Assembly: GCF_030534335.1 (NCBI RefSeq)
Contig: NZ_CP130565.1
Location: forward strand, 441,501-505,500
DNA: 64,000 bases
DNA from: Marivirga harenae
GTDB taxonomy: Bacteria; Bacteroidota; Bacteroidia; Cytophagales; Cyclobacteriaceae
Direction: 5' to 3'
The notes below the pieces were generated by a model. That model was given only the letters and a program-made list of their open reading frames with translations. It ran no database searches and had not been told where the DNA came from. Position 1 is the first letter of the stretch. Every line of letters begins with the position of its first letter. Below are positions 37,759 through 46,902 of the stretch, in pieces. The translations under genes and the position numbers were made by a program.

Positions 37759-39267
37759 ATGAATTCAAAAAGATTTAAGGCTATCGGAATTTTAATTGTT
37801 GCTGTATTTTTCGCAGCCATTCTTTTCCATGGCTTTTACTTTATAAAAAATTATCAAGAGGCTTACCTTAAATTCACGAAGGACGTAACCCTTGCCTTTG
37901 ATACTGCACTTAAAAACTACTTTGAAGATCTATCAGAATCCGATGTCATCGTCATTACTGACATTCAAGAAGGCCAGAATAAAAATGTAAAAACTGATAC
38001 CTCAGAACTGAGTCAAGCGATTACTCGTGACTTTTTTCAACGTTTTAGCGAAAGTCCTTTCTCCAAAAAAGGCAGCAAAATCCTTGAGAAAAAGGTTAAG
38101 GAACTTGATGGCTTGAACATCACTCAAATTTTGATCGAGGGTAATTTTCAAGAAGAAGAAGTGTTTTTAGATAAACAAAATGACATTGTGATGATGGCGG
38201 GGAGAAAAGCAGCTGATAGTATTTTCTCCATGAACTCTATTAGCAATAAGTTAGTGATTTCCATAAGCCGAGACACTATCGACTTTGACTTGCTCAATAA
38301 GTACTTCACGGATGAGCTGAGAAAAAAGAATGTAGAAATAAAGTATGGGATAGAGTACTTGAGAAAGGACTCTCTTGTAGGCGCTTATCACGGATCCTTA
38401 CTGCAAAATTTGCCATTAAAATATACCGCTGACGAAGATCTATTGGCCTCCAAAGAAAGAATCAATCTTGCTTACGAGAACACCTCTCTTAATGTGCTAA
38501 AGGAAGGATTACTGAATAGTAGTTTTTCTCTGGCCTTTTTCTTACTGATTGTATTTGTTTTGGCTTTCTTGTATAAAACGATTAAAAATCAGAAGGATTT
38601 ATCAGAAATTAAAAATGATCTGATCAATAATATCACTCACGAATTTAAAACCCCCCTAGCCACTATTTCAAGTGCTATCGAAGGAATGCAATCTTTTAAT
38701 CCAGAGAATGATCAAGAAAAGAATCGGAAATACCTTGACGTAGGACAACAACAGGTTGGAAAAATGACAGGCATGGTAGAAAAGTTATTGGAGACTGCCA
38801 CTTTGGATAGCGAGAAATTGATGATCAAGAAAGAGTCCATCAACATTTCAGAATTTTGTCAGGAACTGTTTGATCGCTACCAAAACCATCATCTTGATAA
38901 GAAATTAGTCTTGAAGGTGGAAGATATCTCTGATACAGTTATGGCCGATAGATTTCATTTGGAAAATGCGCTATCCAACTTGATTGATAATGCATTGAAG
39001 TATGGTGGTAGTGAAGTTTCCTTCGCTTATAAAAAATTGGATGACTGCCATTGCTTTAGCGTGACGGATAATGGTGGGAATTTATCAAAGGCGCAAGCAA
39101 AGCGTGTATTTGATAAATTTTACAGAATCCCACAAGGAAATGTTCATAATGTGAAAGGCTTCGGTATTGGACTATATTACAGCAAAAAAGTAATCGAAAA
39201 GCATCATGGAAAACTTGAGTTAGATATTTCTAAAAATTTCACCCAATTTAAAGCCTGCCTGCCATGA
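37759..39267 (+). CDS. Two-component sensor histidine kinase
   Basis: The 502-residue kinase has membrane segments at about 8-28 and 250-272 bounding a periplasmic sensor domain of about 220 residues. It continues with a HisKA domain (NNITHEFKTPLATISSAIE, His near 294) and an HATPase_c domain (LSNLIDNALKYGG, TDNGGNLS, GFGIGLYYSKKVIEKH). There is no recognisable HAMP domain. Its gene overlaps the response regulator by 4 bp (ATGA) and is divergent from the GLPGLI/beta-barrel pair, its likely target. Confidence 0.92.
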   Translation: MNSKRFKAIGILIVAVFFAAILFHGFYFIKNYQEAYLKFTKDVTLAFDTALKNYFEDLSESDVIVITDIQEGQNKNVKTDTSELSQAITRDFFQRFSESPFSKKGSKILEKKVKELDGLNITQILIEGNFQEEEVFLDKQNDIVMMAGRKAADSIFSMNSISNKLVISISRDTIDFDLLNKYFTDELRKKNVEIKYGIEYLRKDSLVGAYHGSLLQNLPLKYTADEDLLASKERINLAYENTSLNVLKEGLLNSSFSLAFFLLIVFVLAFLYKTIKNQKDLSEIKNDLINNITHEFKTPLATISSAIEGMQSFNPENDQEKNRKYLDVGQQQVGKMTGMVEKLLETATLDSEKLMIKKESINISEFCQELFDRYQNHHLDKKLVLKVEDISDTVMADRFHLENALSNLIDNALKYGGSEVSFAYKKLDDCHCFSVTDNGGNLSKAQAKRVFDKFYRIPQGNVHNVKGFGIGLYYSKKVIEKHHGKLELDISKNFTQFKACLP

Positions 39268-39947
39268 CTAAAAAATATAAAATATTGTTGGCAGAAGATG
39301 AGCCGTCTTTAGGAATGATTTTGAAAGAAAGCATGGAAAGCCGTGGCTTTGAAGTCAATCATAGTGAAGATGGCGAAGCGGCCTGGCAGTCTTATCAAAG
39401 CCATCAATATGATTTATTAGTACTAGATGTGATGATGCCGAAACTAGATGGATTTAGTTTAGCCCAAATGGTAAGGAAATCTGATAGCTATATTCCCATT
39501 ATCTTTCTTACTGCCAAATCAGCTACACAAGACTTAATAGAAGGATTTGAAAAAGGAGGGAATGATTATATCAAAAAGCCATTTAGTATGGAAGAACTGA
39601 TTGTAAGAGCCAAAGCACTATTGGAAAGAAAAAGCAATCCTTTACACCAAGAATGGCTCAGCCTTGGAAAATATCAATTCCATCCTGGCAAACAAATCCT
39701 TAAATGGCAAGAACAGGAAGAATATCTGACGCATAAAGAATCAGAGGTGCTCAAAGAATTGATCCTGCATAAAAACGAATTAACCGATCGCTCTATCATC
39801 CTGGAAAAGCTATGGGGAAATGCGGACTTTTTCAATGGCCGCAGTATGGATGTGTACATTAGCAAATTGCGCAAGAAGTTGGATAAAGATAGCGACTTAC
39901 AGATCTTAAATATTCGCGGATACGGATATAAGCTGGTTTGTAGTTGA
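39264..39947 (+). CDS. OmpR-family response regulator
   Basis: The 227-residue protein has a receiver domain with the acidic pocket AEDE (10-13), phospho-acceptor Asp55 (LLVLDVMMPKLDG), Thr in FLTAKSA and Lys in YIKKPFS. A C-terminal winged helix (LTHKESEVLKELILHKNEL, RSMDVYISKLRKKL, LNIRGYGYKLV) follows. It is translationally coupled to the kinase. The direct repeats at 37691-37720 are the obvious candidate binding site. Confidence 0.94.
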   Translation: MTKKYKILLAEDEPSLGMILKESMESRGFEVNHSEDGEAAWQSYQSHQYDLLVLDVMMPKLDGFSLAQMVRKSDSYIPIIFLTAKSATQDLIEGFEKGGNDYIKKPFSMEELIVRAKALLERKSNPLHQEWLSLGKYQFHPGKQILKWQEQEEYLTHKESEVLKELILHKNELTDRSIILEKLWGNADFFNGRSMDVYISKLRKKLDKDSDLQILNIRGYGYKLVCS

Positions 39948-39948
39948 T

Positions 39949-41115
39949 CTACCTCATTTTTCTGATTGCTGTAGCGATATTTAAATACACAAAAGCAAGC
40001 AAAGCAAAGCCAGCGCCCATGTAAAATGTTCTTGCAAAATTGGCTGTAGAATTTTCATAAACCCAACCTGAGATAAAAGCTCCCATCCCTATGCCTATTT
40101 CCAGAAATATATACAATGTGGCGAGGGCTTTACCCCTTTTGTGGTCTTCTGCCAGATCAATAGCCCATGCAAAGACGGTGGGTGAATTCATCCCTACACC
40201 AATTCCAAATAAAACTCCTGCACCCATAAGACTGATTAAGGAGTTAGAAAGTGCAATTAAGACCATGGCTATTGCCAAAATAAAAGAAGAAACTTTTAGC
40301 ACTTTCACTCTGCCAATCTTATCGGAGATCTTGCCCGCCACAATTCTCACTCCCAATGACGCCAAAACAAATACGGCAAAAAATAAACCTTTATTGCTAA
40401 TATTGAGATGTGCACTGTAGTCGGGCATTATAGTGAGCACTAAGCCAAAAGAGTAAACGCTTAAAGCCATATAGATCGCTGGAACAATTACTTTTTTCTC
40501 CAAGATTTCATCTCTTTTAAGCTTCAGCAGACCAAAATTAAAACTAACCCTGTCAGCCAAAGTCTCATTCATGCCTGATAAAATCACAATACTGATTATC
40601 GCACTTAAAGCCGAAGCATAAAACACATAGTCGATGGGGTATATACTGCCGATATATCCGCCTATAGCATTTCCTGAAGCGGTTCCTACGCTAATAGCTA
40701 CGCCAATAATCCCCATAGCCTCTCCCCTTCTATTAATTGGAACTATATCTGCCACATAAGCTGCATTTCCAGTGGGCGTGAAACCGGTAGAAAATCCATG
40801 CAGGAGCCTCAATGCGAAAAATGCGATAATACCGGTTACAAATGGGTAGCTAAGTCCTGCCACAAAGCAAACCACAGCTCCGAAAATCATTACAGGAAGT
40901 CTCCCAATCTTATCTGCTAATTTCCCGCTAAAGGGTCTTGAAATACCCGCAGTTATCGTAAATAAAGCAATGATTAATCCTTTGTATTCACCTCCGCCTA
41001 AGCTTGTCAAAAAATCAGGAAGCATAGGGATAATCATATTGAAGCTAGCGAAAAATAAAAAAGCACTAAAACTTAGTGCAATAAACGGACGATTAATTAG
41101 GCGCTCTTGCTTCAT
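39949..41115 (-). CDS. MFS transporter
   Basis: The 388-residue protein has 12 predicted membrane helices and the MFS loop 2-3 motif GKLADKIGRLPVMIFG (near 58-73), partly repeated in the second half as GKISDKIGRVKVLKVS. A proline/glycine-rich helix 5 region (GNAIGGYIGS) suggests a drug or metabolite efflux type. It converges with the response regulator gene, with one base between stop codons. The substrate is not assigned. Confidence 0.88.
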   Translation of the reverse strand: MKQERLINRPFIALSFSAFLFFASFNMIIPMLPDFLTSLGGGEYKGLIIALFTITAGISRPFSGKLADKIGRLPVMIFGAVVCFVAGLSYPFVTGIIAFFALRLLHGFSTGFTPTGNAAYVADIVPINRRGEAMGIIGVAISVGTASGNAIGGYIGSIYPIDYVFYASALSAIISIVILSGMNETLADRVSFNFGLLKLKRDEILEKKVIVPAIYMALSVYSFGLVLTIMPDYSAHLNISNKGLFFAVFVLASLGVRIVAGKISDKIGRVKVLKVSSFILAIAMVLIALSNSLISLMGAGVLFGIGVGMNSPTVFAWAIDLAEDHKRGKALATLYIFLEIGIGMGAFISGWVYENSTANFARTFYMGAGFALLAFVYLNIATAIRKMR

Positions 41116-41313
41116 GATGCGAAGTAAGGCATATCCACATTATTAAGCACGAAAATCAATGAAAAGTAATTCCAATATCATCTTTCTACCTCCAGTTCGA
41201 CTTTGGCTATGTCAAACTAAAACTTCCGGGCTGGTGTGAGCTGCCCACCCCGTAACCATCGGTTTGGCATTGATAAGATTATATGTAACAGATATAATGG
41301 TATAGAACTACTG

Positions 41314-42396
41314 CTATAGGTTCGGAATTGTAAAATAGAAGGTACTTCCCTCCCCTTCTTTAGAATCTACCCATATTTTACCCTTATGCATTTCAACTAT
41401 TTTCTTACAATGGGCAAGTCCGATGCCAGTGCCTTCATACTCAGAATTACTGTGAAGGCGTTGGAAAATACTAAAGATCTTTTCTTTTTGTTCATTCGGA
41501 ATTCCGATGCCATTATCTTGGATGGTAAATGTCCAACCATTCTTTTCTTTGGCTGATATTGTAATCTTGGGTGGTACTCCAGGCTTACGAAATTTAATAC
41601 TATTGCTAATCAAATTCTGAAAAAGCAATCGGAGTTCCGTTTCAAAGCCCTTGACTTTTGGTAATTCCCCAAGCTCAATGGTAGTGTTCGTATCATTTAG
41701 AATAGTTTCTATATCTTGCTGAATAACTGCAACTAGTTTTTTACAGTCCACCGTTACCAATTCTTTTCCGCCTCCTCCAATACAGCTATAATCCAAAAGG
41801 TCATTAATTAGCCGAGTCATTCTCGCGGCTGATTCAGAAATAAAACTTAATGTAGTAATTGATTGCTCATCTAATTTGTCTTGATTCTCATCGGTAAGCA
41901 ATTTTATCAGACTAGAAATATTTCGCACGGGTTCTTTTAAATCATGAGAGGCGATGTAAGTAAGCTCACTTAGTTCCTCGTTCTTTTGTTCCAGCTCAAT
42001 TTTTGTTTGCTCTAGTTCAGTTACATTCCTCAGCATTACATAAACGTAATTGTCCTGAATGTGGTGGACTGAACATTCATATTTACCTGCCACCATATGA
42101 TTGGAATATTCAACCAATCCCAAATTTACATTTCCGCCTTCTGCTGCTACTTTTCTGTAAGTTTCAATCACTTGTAAGCCTCCTTCATGTTCATAAGCCT
42201 CAGGAGCAACTTCAATAATCCTTTTTCCGAAAACTTCCTCCTTTTCCTTTCTCATCTCATAAAGGATTATCTTATTCATAAAAACATACCGAATGCTTTT
42301 GATATCATTTAAGTCCTCAACATGAAAAATACCTACGCCATGCGATAAGTCGTCAAAGGTCTTGGTGACAATTTCAAGATTCAGTAAGTCTCTCAT
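41314..42396 (-). CDS. PAS-domain sensor histidine kinase (soluble)
   Basis: The 360-residue protein has no membrane segment. A PAS-like N-terminal domain (about 10-125, FMNKIILYEMRKEKEEVFG) is followed by a short coiled coil (ELEQTKIELEQKNEELSEL), a HisKA domain with IASHDLKEPVRNISSLIK (His near 151) and an HATPase_c domain (FQNLISNSIKFRK, IQDNGIGIP, GTGIGLAHCKKIVEMH). That order matches the phytochrome-like orphan kinases. No partner regulator is adjacent. Confidence 0.9.
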   Translation of the reverse strand: MRDLLNLEIVTKTFDDLSHGVGIFHVEDLNDIKSIRYVFMNKIILYEMRKEKEEVFGKRIIEVAPEAYEHEGGLQVIETYRKVAAEGGNVNLGLVEYSNHMVAGKYECSVHHIQDNYVYVMLRNVTELEQTKIELEQKNEELSELTYIASHDLKEPVRNISSLIKLLTDENQDKLDEQSITTLSFISESAARMTRLINDLLDYSCIGGGGKELVTVDCKKLVAVIQQDIETILNDTNTTIELGELPKVKGFETELRLLFQNLISNSIKFRKPGVPPKITISAKEKNGWTFTIQDNGIGIPNEQKEKIFSIFQRLHSNSEYEGTGIGLAHCKKIVEMHKGKIWVDSKEGEGSTFYFTIPNL

Positions 42397-42722
42397 GTCA
42401 TCAAGCAGTTTTATTTTGGAAATCCGGCATGATTCATATTATTTAACATACAAATGTGTTCATATTTTTCCCTTTGGCCATTGTATCCTGGACTAAGAAA
42501 ATGGATAAATTATCAGCACTTCTTTGGCCTATTCTATTAATTCCAGCCTCCTATTCACTATAAAGCACCCTCGCTTTTTGCATTAATTTATCGGATCGAT
42601 AGCCCTTCGATTCACTTTCATCTTCAAAAAATACAAAAATTTAAAATAAAGTCCTAATTTTTTCTAGCTTGGATAGACGGCCGACTATTTCATTCTTATG
42701 AATGAGCGAACTATCTGTACTA
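42397..42722. other. Intergenic stretch before the accessory island
   Basis: No gene is seen in this AT-rich stretch. A small hairpin TCATTC-TTAT-GAATGA lies at about 42690-42705, just before the REP hairpins and the duplicated segment begin. Confidence 0.4.
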
Positions 42723-42830
42723 CCTGTTCAATATTTATAATGTTGAACTACTATCTGTGGATTTATAATCCATTTTACAATAAGCGGATTAAAAATCCTA
42801 TGAACCTCATTCGACATTGCCAATGTCGAA
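42723..42830. repeat. REP hairpin cluster (duplicated with 48304-48411)
   Basis: Hairpins are at 42727-42747 (TTCAATATT-TAT-AATGTTGAA), 42758-42772 (TGGATTTATAATCCA), 42786-42798 (GGATTAAAAATCC) and 42810-42830 (TTCGACATT-GCC-AATGTCGAA). The first two and last two form inverted units, as in paired REP elements. The same arrangement occurs 5581 bp downstream as part of a longer duplication. Confidence 0.75.
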
Positions 42831-42885
42831 TAGAGCTTTAAATCTGAGCTAGTACGTGCTTTGCCTGTGTTCCAAGAGCACCATC

Positions 42886-43535
42886 TCAAAACTGATAGCT
42901 ATAAGTCAGTGTCCCATTGTACTCTGAGCTAATGCCCCCTTCAGACTGCTCATTTCCTCTTGTTTTCCTATTGATGAAAGCATTAGTGAAGCTGAAGTTA
43001 TGTTTTTCCTTCAAGCTGTAGGTGGCACTCAACCTACAATTTGTAATCGTATTTTGTAACTGCTGATTGCTATAGCTGTTGTTATAAGCGGAAGAAAGAC
43101 TTAAGCGCAATTGCTTCTCGAATAATGATTTGGTGGCGGAAAAAAACAGGTCCTACTGTTAGGTTTTGCATATCGGTGGCCTCTTGCAAGCTTACATTCA
43201 TGGAGGCTGAAAACCTCAGTTCTGAGGGTTTCCATTGCCTTACATAACCAAGGTTACCATTATAAAATCTAGCCCCTGAATTTTGTACTTCACCCCTTTG
43301 CTCATCGGTCGTTTGCTGCGCAGACAAATTAGCCATTAAAAAAGATGACTTTTCCTCTGTTGCTTTTAAAACTTAGTTCGCATTGAAATTGAGATTCTCA
43401 GAAATCTGGGAGAAATTTAAAGTATCGCTCGGCTGCACCAATGGATTGGGATTATTGAAGTCTTCAAATTGGGCTTTTCAAAAGGTGTATAGTTGAGATT
43501 CAGTGCTCCTTCCCAACGAGTCATTTTGTCGAGAG
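42886..43535 (-). pseudogene. Broken copy of a beta-barrel protein C-terminus
   Basis: The minus strand encodes pieces of the same protein found intact in frame at 48467-49363: KEKHNFSFTNAFINRKTRGN and a TYSYQF end, FYNGNLGYVRQWKPSEL, and KMTRWEGALNLNYTPFEKPN in different frames. Relative to the other copy there are frameshifts near 43100 and 43340 and a deletion of about 60 bp near 43470. At about 43535 homology ends at a junction with transposase-like sequence. It is a decayed duplicate. Confidence 0.7.
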
Positions 43536-43723
43536 GATGCAAAAAGAAATGCAAAGCGATCTTAGAGGCACAAATTGGCAAACTGGAAATTGTAATCCTC
43601 GAGTTTAGGGATACATGCCTGGGAATCTGCCCTACTTGTAAAAAAGGAAAGCTACAGACCGTGGCCGTATTCGACCAAAGAGGGCCGCCAAAGCACTGGC
43701 TCAAAACACTACAGGAACACTAA
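43505..43723 (+). pseudogene. Possible C-terminal remnant of an IS91-type transposase
   Basis: The plus strand encodes a short frame ending CPTCKKGKLQTVAVFDQRGP, a C-x2-C-x2-G ribbon followed by an RGPP-like end. That resembles the zinc-ribbon tail of IS91/IS801-type transposases. No N-terminal catalytic part is present, and the 5' side runs into the broken beta-barrel copy. The call is tentative; a different zinc-ribbon protein end is possible. Confidence 0.35.
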
Positions 43724-43957
43724 AAAATGAAACGGCTCTAATCGTAGCGGAAGAACTATGCTCAAAAAGTCATAAAATGCTCTAAATAGCAGTTTTTTCA
43801 TGTCTGCTAAAATCAAAATGACTCGGTATGAGTGCTCGAAAAACCTGATATGATTATGCTGTCAGCTTAGAAGTGGCCGCATTTGAGCATTGAAACTCAC
43901 TCCCAATACTTGAATGTACCCATAAGGAAGGCTACAGTTCTTGCCAGCCTCTGATTC
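43724..43957. other. Non-coding stretch between transposase remnant and first palindrome
   Basis: No gene is seen. The segment is less AT-rich than the flanking genes and may contain the terminal sequence of the IS91-type element. No clear terminal motif was recognised. Confidence 0.3.
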
Positions 43958-44019
43958 GCTCAACCTAGCATTCATGTGCGGTCGTTCCGACCACACGAAT
44001 GCTTAGTTGTTGGCGGTAG
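43958..44019. repeat. Long imperfect palindrome, attC-like site 1
   Basis: The site starts GCTCAAC (fits RYYYAAC) and ends GTTGGCG. Between them AGCATTC-A-TGTG-C-GGTCG pairs with CGACC-A-CACGAATGCT around a TTC loop (43967-44003), with single mismatches. It lies directly after the stop codon of the AlkD-like gene read on the minus strand. The layout resembles integron attC sites, but no integrase is visible and the second core only partly fits GTTRRRY. Confidence 0.5.
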
Positions 44020-44028
44020 TTTTTTTCA

Positions 44029-44682
44029 TTATTTCTGTTTGCATAAACCCAAATAGTATTTTCGTGTTTCAAGGTCAAACTTTTCAATTGCGAGTCTTAA
44101 AGTGACTCTCGGTATAGTTGCAGCATGGTCTTTCAAAAAGGCTTTCAATCTCTTTTCATCTCTTTTTCCTGCTTCTCTAACCCAGCTACCTACAGCCGTT
44201 TGCACAAAATGTTCGGTGTCATTAACTAACAATTCAGCAATCTTGAATGTGTCCTCTATTTCATTTTTCCTAATGAAGTAATAAGTACTTACAATAGAAG
44301 TTCTTCGTTCCATTGGATTAGTGGATTCCGCTAATTCATATAATGGCTTTCGGTCCTTATCGTACAGATAACCACCAACTACATAAGGCGCTGCTCTGTC
44401 TACCATTCCCCAATCATCAATATATTCATGATTTTCAATGTAGCCCGTGTAAATTTTGTACTTCTCCTCTGGTGTAGTCTTTTTATTTCGAGCCTTCCAA
44501 TCTAAAATTGAAATTGCTCCAAGTCGGTAATCGGAATTTTTTTTTCTAATCAGTTTCAAAACCTCTTTGACTGGCATGTATTGAAATTCTTTGGAAAGAG
44601 AAAAAATCTCCCTTTTAGGAATACCTTTTGGATATTCTTTGCTAATTATTTTTAGAGTAGCAATAAATTCTTGAGCAGTCAT
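44029..44682 (-). CDS. DNA alkylation repair (AlkD-like) HEAT-repeat protein
   Basis: The 217-residue all-helical protein matches the AlkD/DNA_alkylation family: IRKKNSDYRLGAISILDWKA, IDDWGMVDRAAPYVVGGYL, RRTSIVSTYYFIRKNEIEDT and HFVQTAVGSWVREAGKRDEK are the successive HEAT-like pairs. The Trp/Asp segment DDWGMVD corresponds to the conserved active-face motif. Family members excise cationic alkylated bases. It is the last gene of the cassette-like series. Confidence 0.8.
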   Translation of the reverse strand: MTAQEFIATLKIISKEYPKGIPKREIFSLSKEFQYMPVKEVLKLIRKKNSDYRLGAISILDWKARNKKTTPEEKYKIYTGYIENHEYIDDWGMVDRAAPYVVGGYLYDKDRKPLYELAESTNPMERRTSIVSTYYFIRKNEIEDTFKIAELLVNDTEHFVQTAVGSWVREAGKRDEKRLKAFLKDHAATIPRVTLRLAIEKFDLETRKYYLGLCKQK

Positions 44683-44781
44683 AGGCTAGCATTCGTTCAA
44701 TGAGATTTTGCGTCAGTGGCTTATTCAATGGAAATTGAAATGAATCCATTTTTCATGGTGATCTTTATTATTCTTTGCCTT

Positions 44782-45171
44782 TTATTTTTGAGAATGCACG
44801 CCAAACATATTTCCTTCAGTATCAATAGCCAAAATCATAAACCCATATTCCCCCAAAGATTGTTTTGATTTAAATACTTGACCACCGGCACTACTAATTT
44901 TCCTTTCTTCAATTGCACAATCTTCGCTTTGAAAATATACTATGGTAGAATTATTACCTGCATCAAAACCTTTCATTTTTACCAATGTACCACTTGCTCC
45001 CTCTCCATTCATATCCATTGGGAAGGCCATCATTTTCATTTCACCTTGAACATCTTTTGGTGTTGGTAATTCATTTAACTTTAAGTTAAGGACTTCTTCA
45101 TAAAATTCTTGCGCTCTTTTTAGGTCGTCTACATATATTTCGAACCAAACAGCTGGATTTTTAGATTTCAT
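44782..45171 (-). CDS. VOC-family (glyoxalase/bleomycin-resistance fold) protein
   Basis: The 129-residue single-domain protein has the paired beta-alpha-beta-beta-beta pattern of VOC proteins: NPAVWFEIYVDDLKRAQEFY at the start and a second half ending MILAIDTEGNMFGVHSQK, where the Glu-Gly-Asn metal-side signature is seen. The substrate is unknown. It is about 100 bp from each neighbour in the cassette-like series. Confidence 0.85.
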   Translation of the reverse strand: MKSKNPAVWFEIYVDDLKRAQEFYEEVLNLKLNELPTPKDVQGEMKMMAFPMDMNGEGASGTLVKMKGFDAGNNSTIVYFQSEDCAIEERKISSAGGQVFKSKQSLGEYGFMILAIDTEGNMFGVHSQK

Positions 45172-45285
45172 GTTTTTCTCTTGTTAAATAAACTGTTGTA
45201 ATTATACTCCGATTATTTATTTTATAAAAATAGTTTTTATGGTATGGCATTGGTGATAGTTGTAACCTTAACTTAAATGTATTTG

Positions 45286-45864
45286 TCAATCATTCAATCC
45301 TTTTCCCGCAAATATTTTTGGCATTGACTTTTCAATTCTTGATGCACGTGTTTTTGATTGTTTGGCTTGTGAGAAAAAAAGCAAATAACCTCTTTGTCTG
45401 CCAGGTGTCAATTCATAAAAGGCAGTTTTTAGCTCAGAATTATTTTCAAAAGCTTGATTAAGTTCTTCTGGCATTTCAAATTCGGAAGTCTTTTTCATTT
45501 TTACTTCCACTCCAGCTTTTTCTACTTCAATAGCTTCAAAAATGTATGCTTTGATAATTAACTCTAGTTTGTTAATTCCTTTGACATCAGTGAATCGCAT
45601 TTGTCGAGCTGATTGAACATTTTCGGTTTGTTGTATGAGCAATTTTTCGGGATCGTCTAGCAAGACTCCTTTATGAAAAAGTAGAGCACAATAGTCTTTA
45701 AAACCATGAATGAGTACAATATTATTTTCTTGGAATGTATAACATGGCACTCCCCACTTTAACTCTTCAGTTAATCCACAGTCTAAAACAAGAGTTCGAA
45801 GGGTTTTATATTCCTTTTGCCAATTTGTGTCCTTATCGAAAAACCAATCTACTTTCGGATTCAT
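45286..45864 (-). CDS. YdeI/OmpD-associated family protein (DUF1801-like)
   Basis: From the ATG at 45864 the protein has 192 residues. A TTG at 45888 lies inside the neighbouring palindrome and is rejected as start. The N-terminal part is DUF1801-like (LTEELKWGVPCYTF, VLIHGFKDYCALLFHKG). The C-terminal YdeI-type helix region contains ELTPGRQRGYLLFFSQAKQS followed by KTRASRIEKSMPKI. Such proteins are frequent small accessory genes. Activity is unknown. Confidence 0.85.
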   Translation of the reverse strand: MNPKVDWFFDKDTNWQKEYKTLRTLVLDCGLTEELKWGVPCYTFQENNIVLIHGFKDYCALLFHKGVLLDDPEKLLIQQTENVQSARQMRFTDVKGINKLELIIKAYIFEAIEVEKAGVEVKMKKTSEFEMPEELNQAFENNSELKTAFYELTPGRQRGYLLFFSQAKQSKTRASRIEKSMPKIFAGKGLND

Positions 45865-45884
45865 TTGTTTATATTTAATTACCT

Positions 45885-46013
45885 CCAACGGTTAGTATAA
45901 TAATAGTAGCCAACTGCGGGCTTCATTCCTGTCAAGACACACAAAAGTTGAAGCGGGCTACACCCTTGAATTTACTACTATTTCGGCTATTATTCTTATA
46001 CATTGTTGGCAAC
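45885..46013. repeat. Long imperfect palindrome, attC-like site 2
   Basis: The 129-bp element begins CCAACGGTTAGTATAA and ends TTATACATTGTTGGCAAC. The outer arms GTATAATAATAG and CTATTATTCTTATAC pair with a small bulge, and an inner GCGGGCTTCA / TGAAGCGGGC-like pair lies inside. It separates the VOC gene stop (46028) from the YdeI-like ATG. Ends again carry CCAAC and GTTGG. Confidence 0.55.
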
Positions 46014-46027
46014 TGGCTTTGTTCGGT

Positions 46028-46417
46028 TCATCCTTCGTATTTATGAAATTCCGTTATCGTTAAATAATAACCATCTAGGTCTCTCACAGAAAATTCCATT
46101 TTTGTTGAGTTTGGGTTTTGATGGATTTCCTCTTCTACAGGGTATTTTAATCTTCTTAAATTTTCTCTTATCAAATCCATATTTTCTGTCCGAAAGTATA
46201 GAATTAGTCCATTTCCTGATGTGATTTTTGGATTTTTCATTGTTGGGTGTTCGTGTTTGCCCCATTTATGAAGGCAAACCAAAACCTCGTTGTTTTCATC
46301 TGCCAGTACTGCAAATTCATCTCCTCCGTGAGTTCTTTTACAATTGAAAACTGATTGATACCATTTAGAACTTTCGTTAACGTTCTGAACCGCTATTATT
46401 GGGTCAATTTTTGTCAT
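46028..46417 (-). CDS. VOC-family (bleomycin-resistance-like) protein
   Basis: The 129-residue protein has the two-half VOC fold: IIAVQNVNESSKWYQSVF at the start, LVCLHKWGKHEHP in the middle and KMEFSVRDLDGYYLTITEF at the end, with the Asp-Gly-Tyr-type metal-site edge. Dimeric drug-binding or lyase roles occur in this family. It lies 14 bp after the SRPBCC gene, so these two form a pair. Confidence 0.85.
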   Translation of the reverse strand: MTKIDPIIAVQNVNESSKWYQSVFNCKRTHGGDEFAVLADENNEVLVCLHKWGKHEHPTMKNPKITSGNGLILYFRTENMDLIRENLRRLKYPVEEEIHQNPNSTKMEFSVRDLDGYYLTITEFHKYEG

Positions 46418-46431
46418 TTTCTTTGCAAATT

Positions 46432-46860
46432 TTACATTTCAATTTTCGATTCCACATATTTTTTGAAATTCCCCAAAATCGCTTGCCAGCCCGCTCGTTG
46501 CTGTTCGTCCGAATTTGTTCCTTCCGCATCAAATGTTTCACTTACAACCACTTCTTTGTCATTTTTAATAAATTCAATATTGACTTTTCGTCCGTCAGAC
46601 ATTTTGTAAGAAATCAGTTCTTTATCAACGATTTTTTCATATGTTCCATCAAAGTCAAATCCCATACTACCATCTTTTGCCTCCATTCTCCAAGAAAATT
46701 TTCCATTCGGTTTTAGGTCATTTTCTACATTTGGGCAAGACCATTCATCAGTTGCAAAATTCCAGTTTGTTATATGCTCTGGTTTAGTCCAACAGTTCCA
46801 AACTTTTTCAATTTCCGCTTTAACAGATGTTTTTATAGTTATTCTATCCATAATTTTCAA
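46432..46860 (-). CDS. SRPBCC (AHSA1-like) protein
   Basis: The 142-residue protein is an AHSA1-type START-fold member: TIKTSVKAEIEKVWNCWTKP at the beginning, GKFSWRMEAKDGSMGFDFDG in the sheet, and ETFDAEGTNSDEQQRAGWQA leading into the long C-terminal helix. Such small proteins bind hydrophobic ligands or Hsp90-type partners; function is unassigned. It is the promoter-proximal gene of the pair with the VOC gene. Confidence 0.87.
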   Translation of the reverse strand: MKIMDRITIKTSVKAEIEKVWNCWTKPEHITNWNFATDEWSCPNVENDLKPNGKFSWRMEAKDGSMGFDFDGTYEKIVDKELISYKMSDGRKVNIEFIKNDKEVVVSETFDAEGTNSDEQQRAGWQAILGNFKKYVESKIEM

Positions 46861-46902
46861 TTTCAGGTTCGTTTTTTAATTCAATTCCGAGTTTTTTAGC
46901 TT

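Noticed and set aside
45865-45888. Longer start (TTG at 45888) for the YdeI-like protein
   Set aside because: The TTG lies inside the palindrome end CCAACG, and the added residues have no support. The ATG at 45864 begins the conserved domain.
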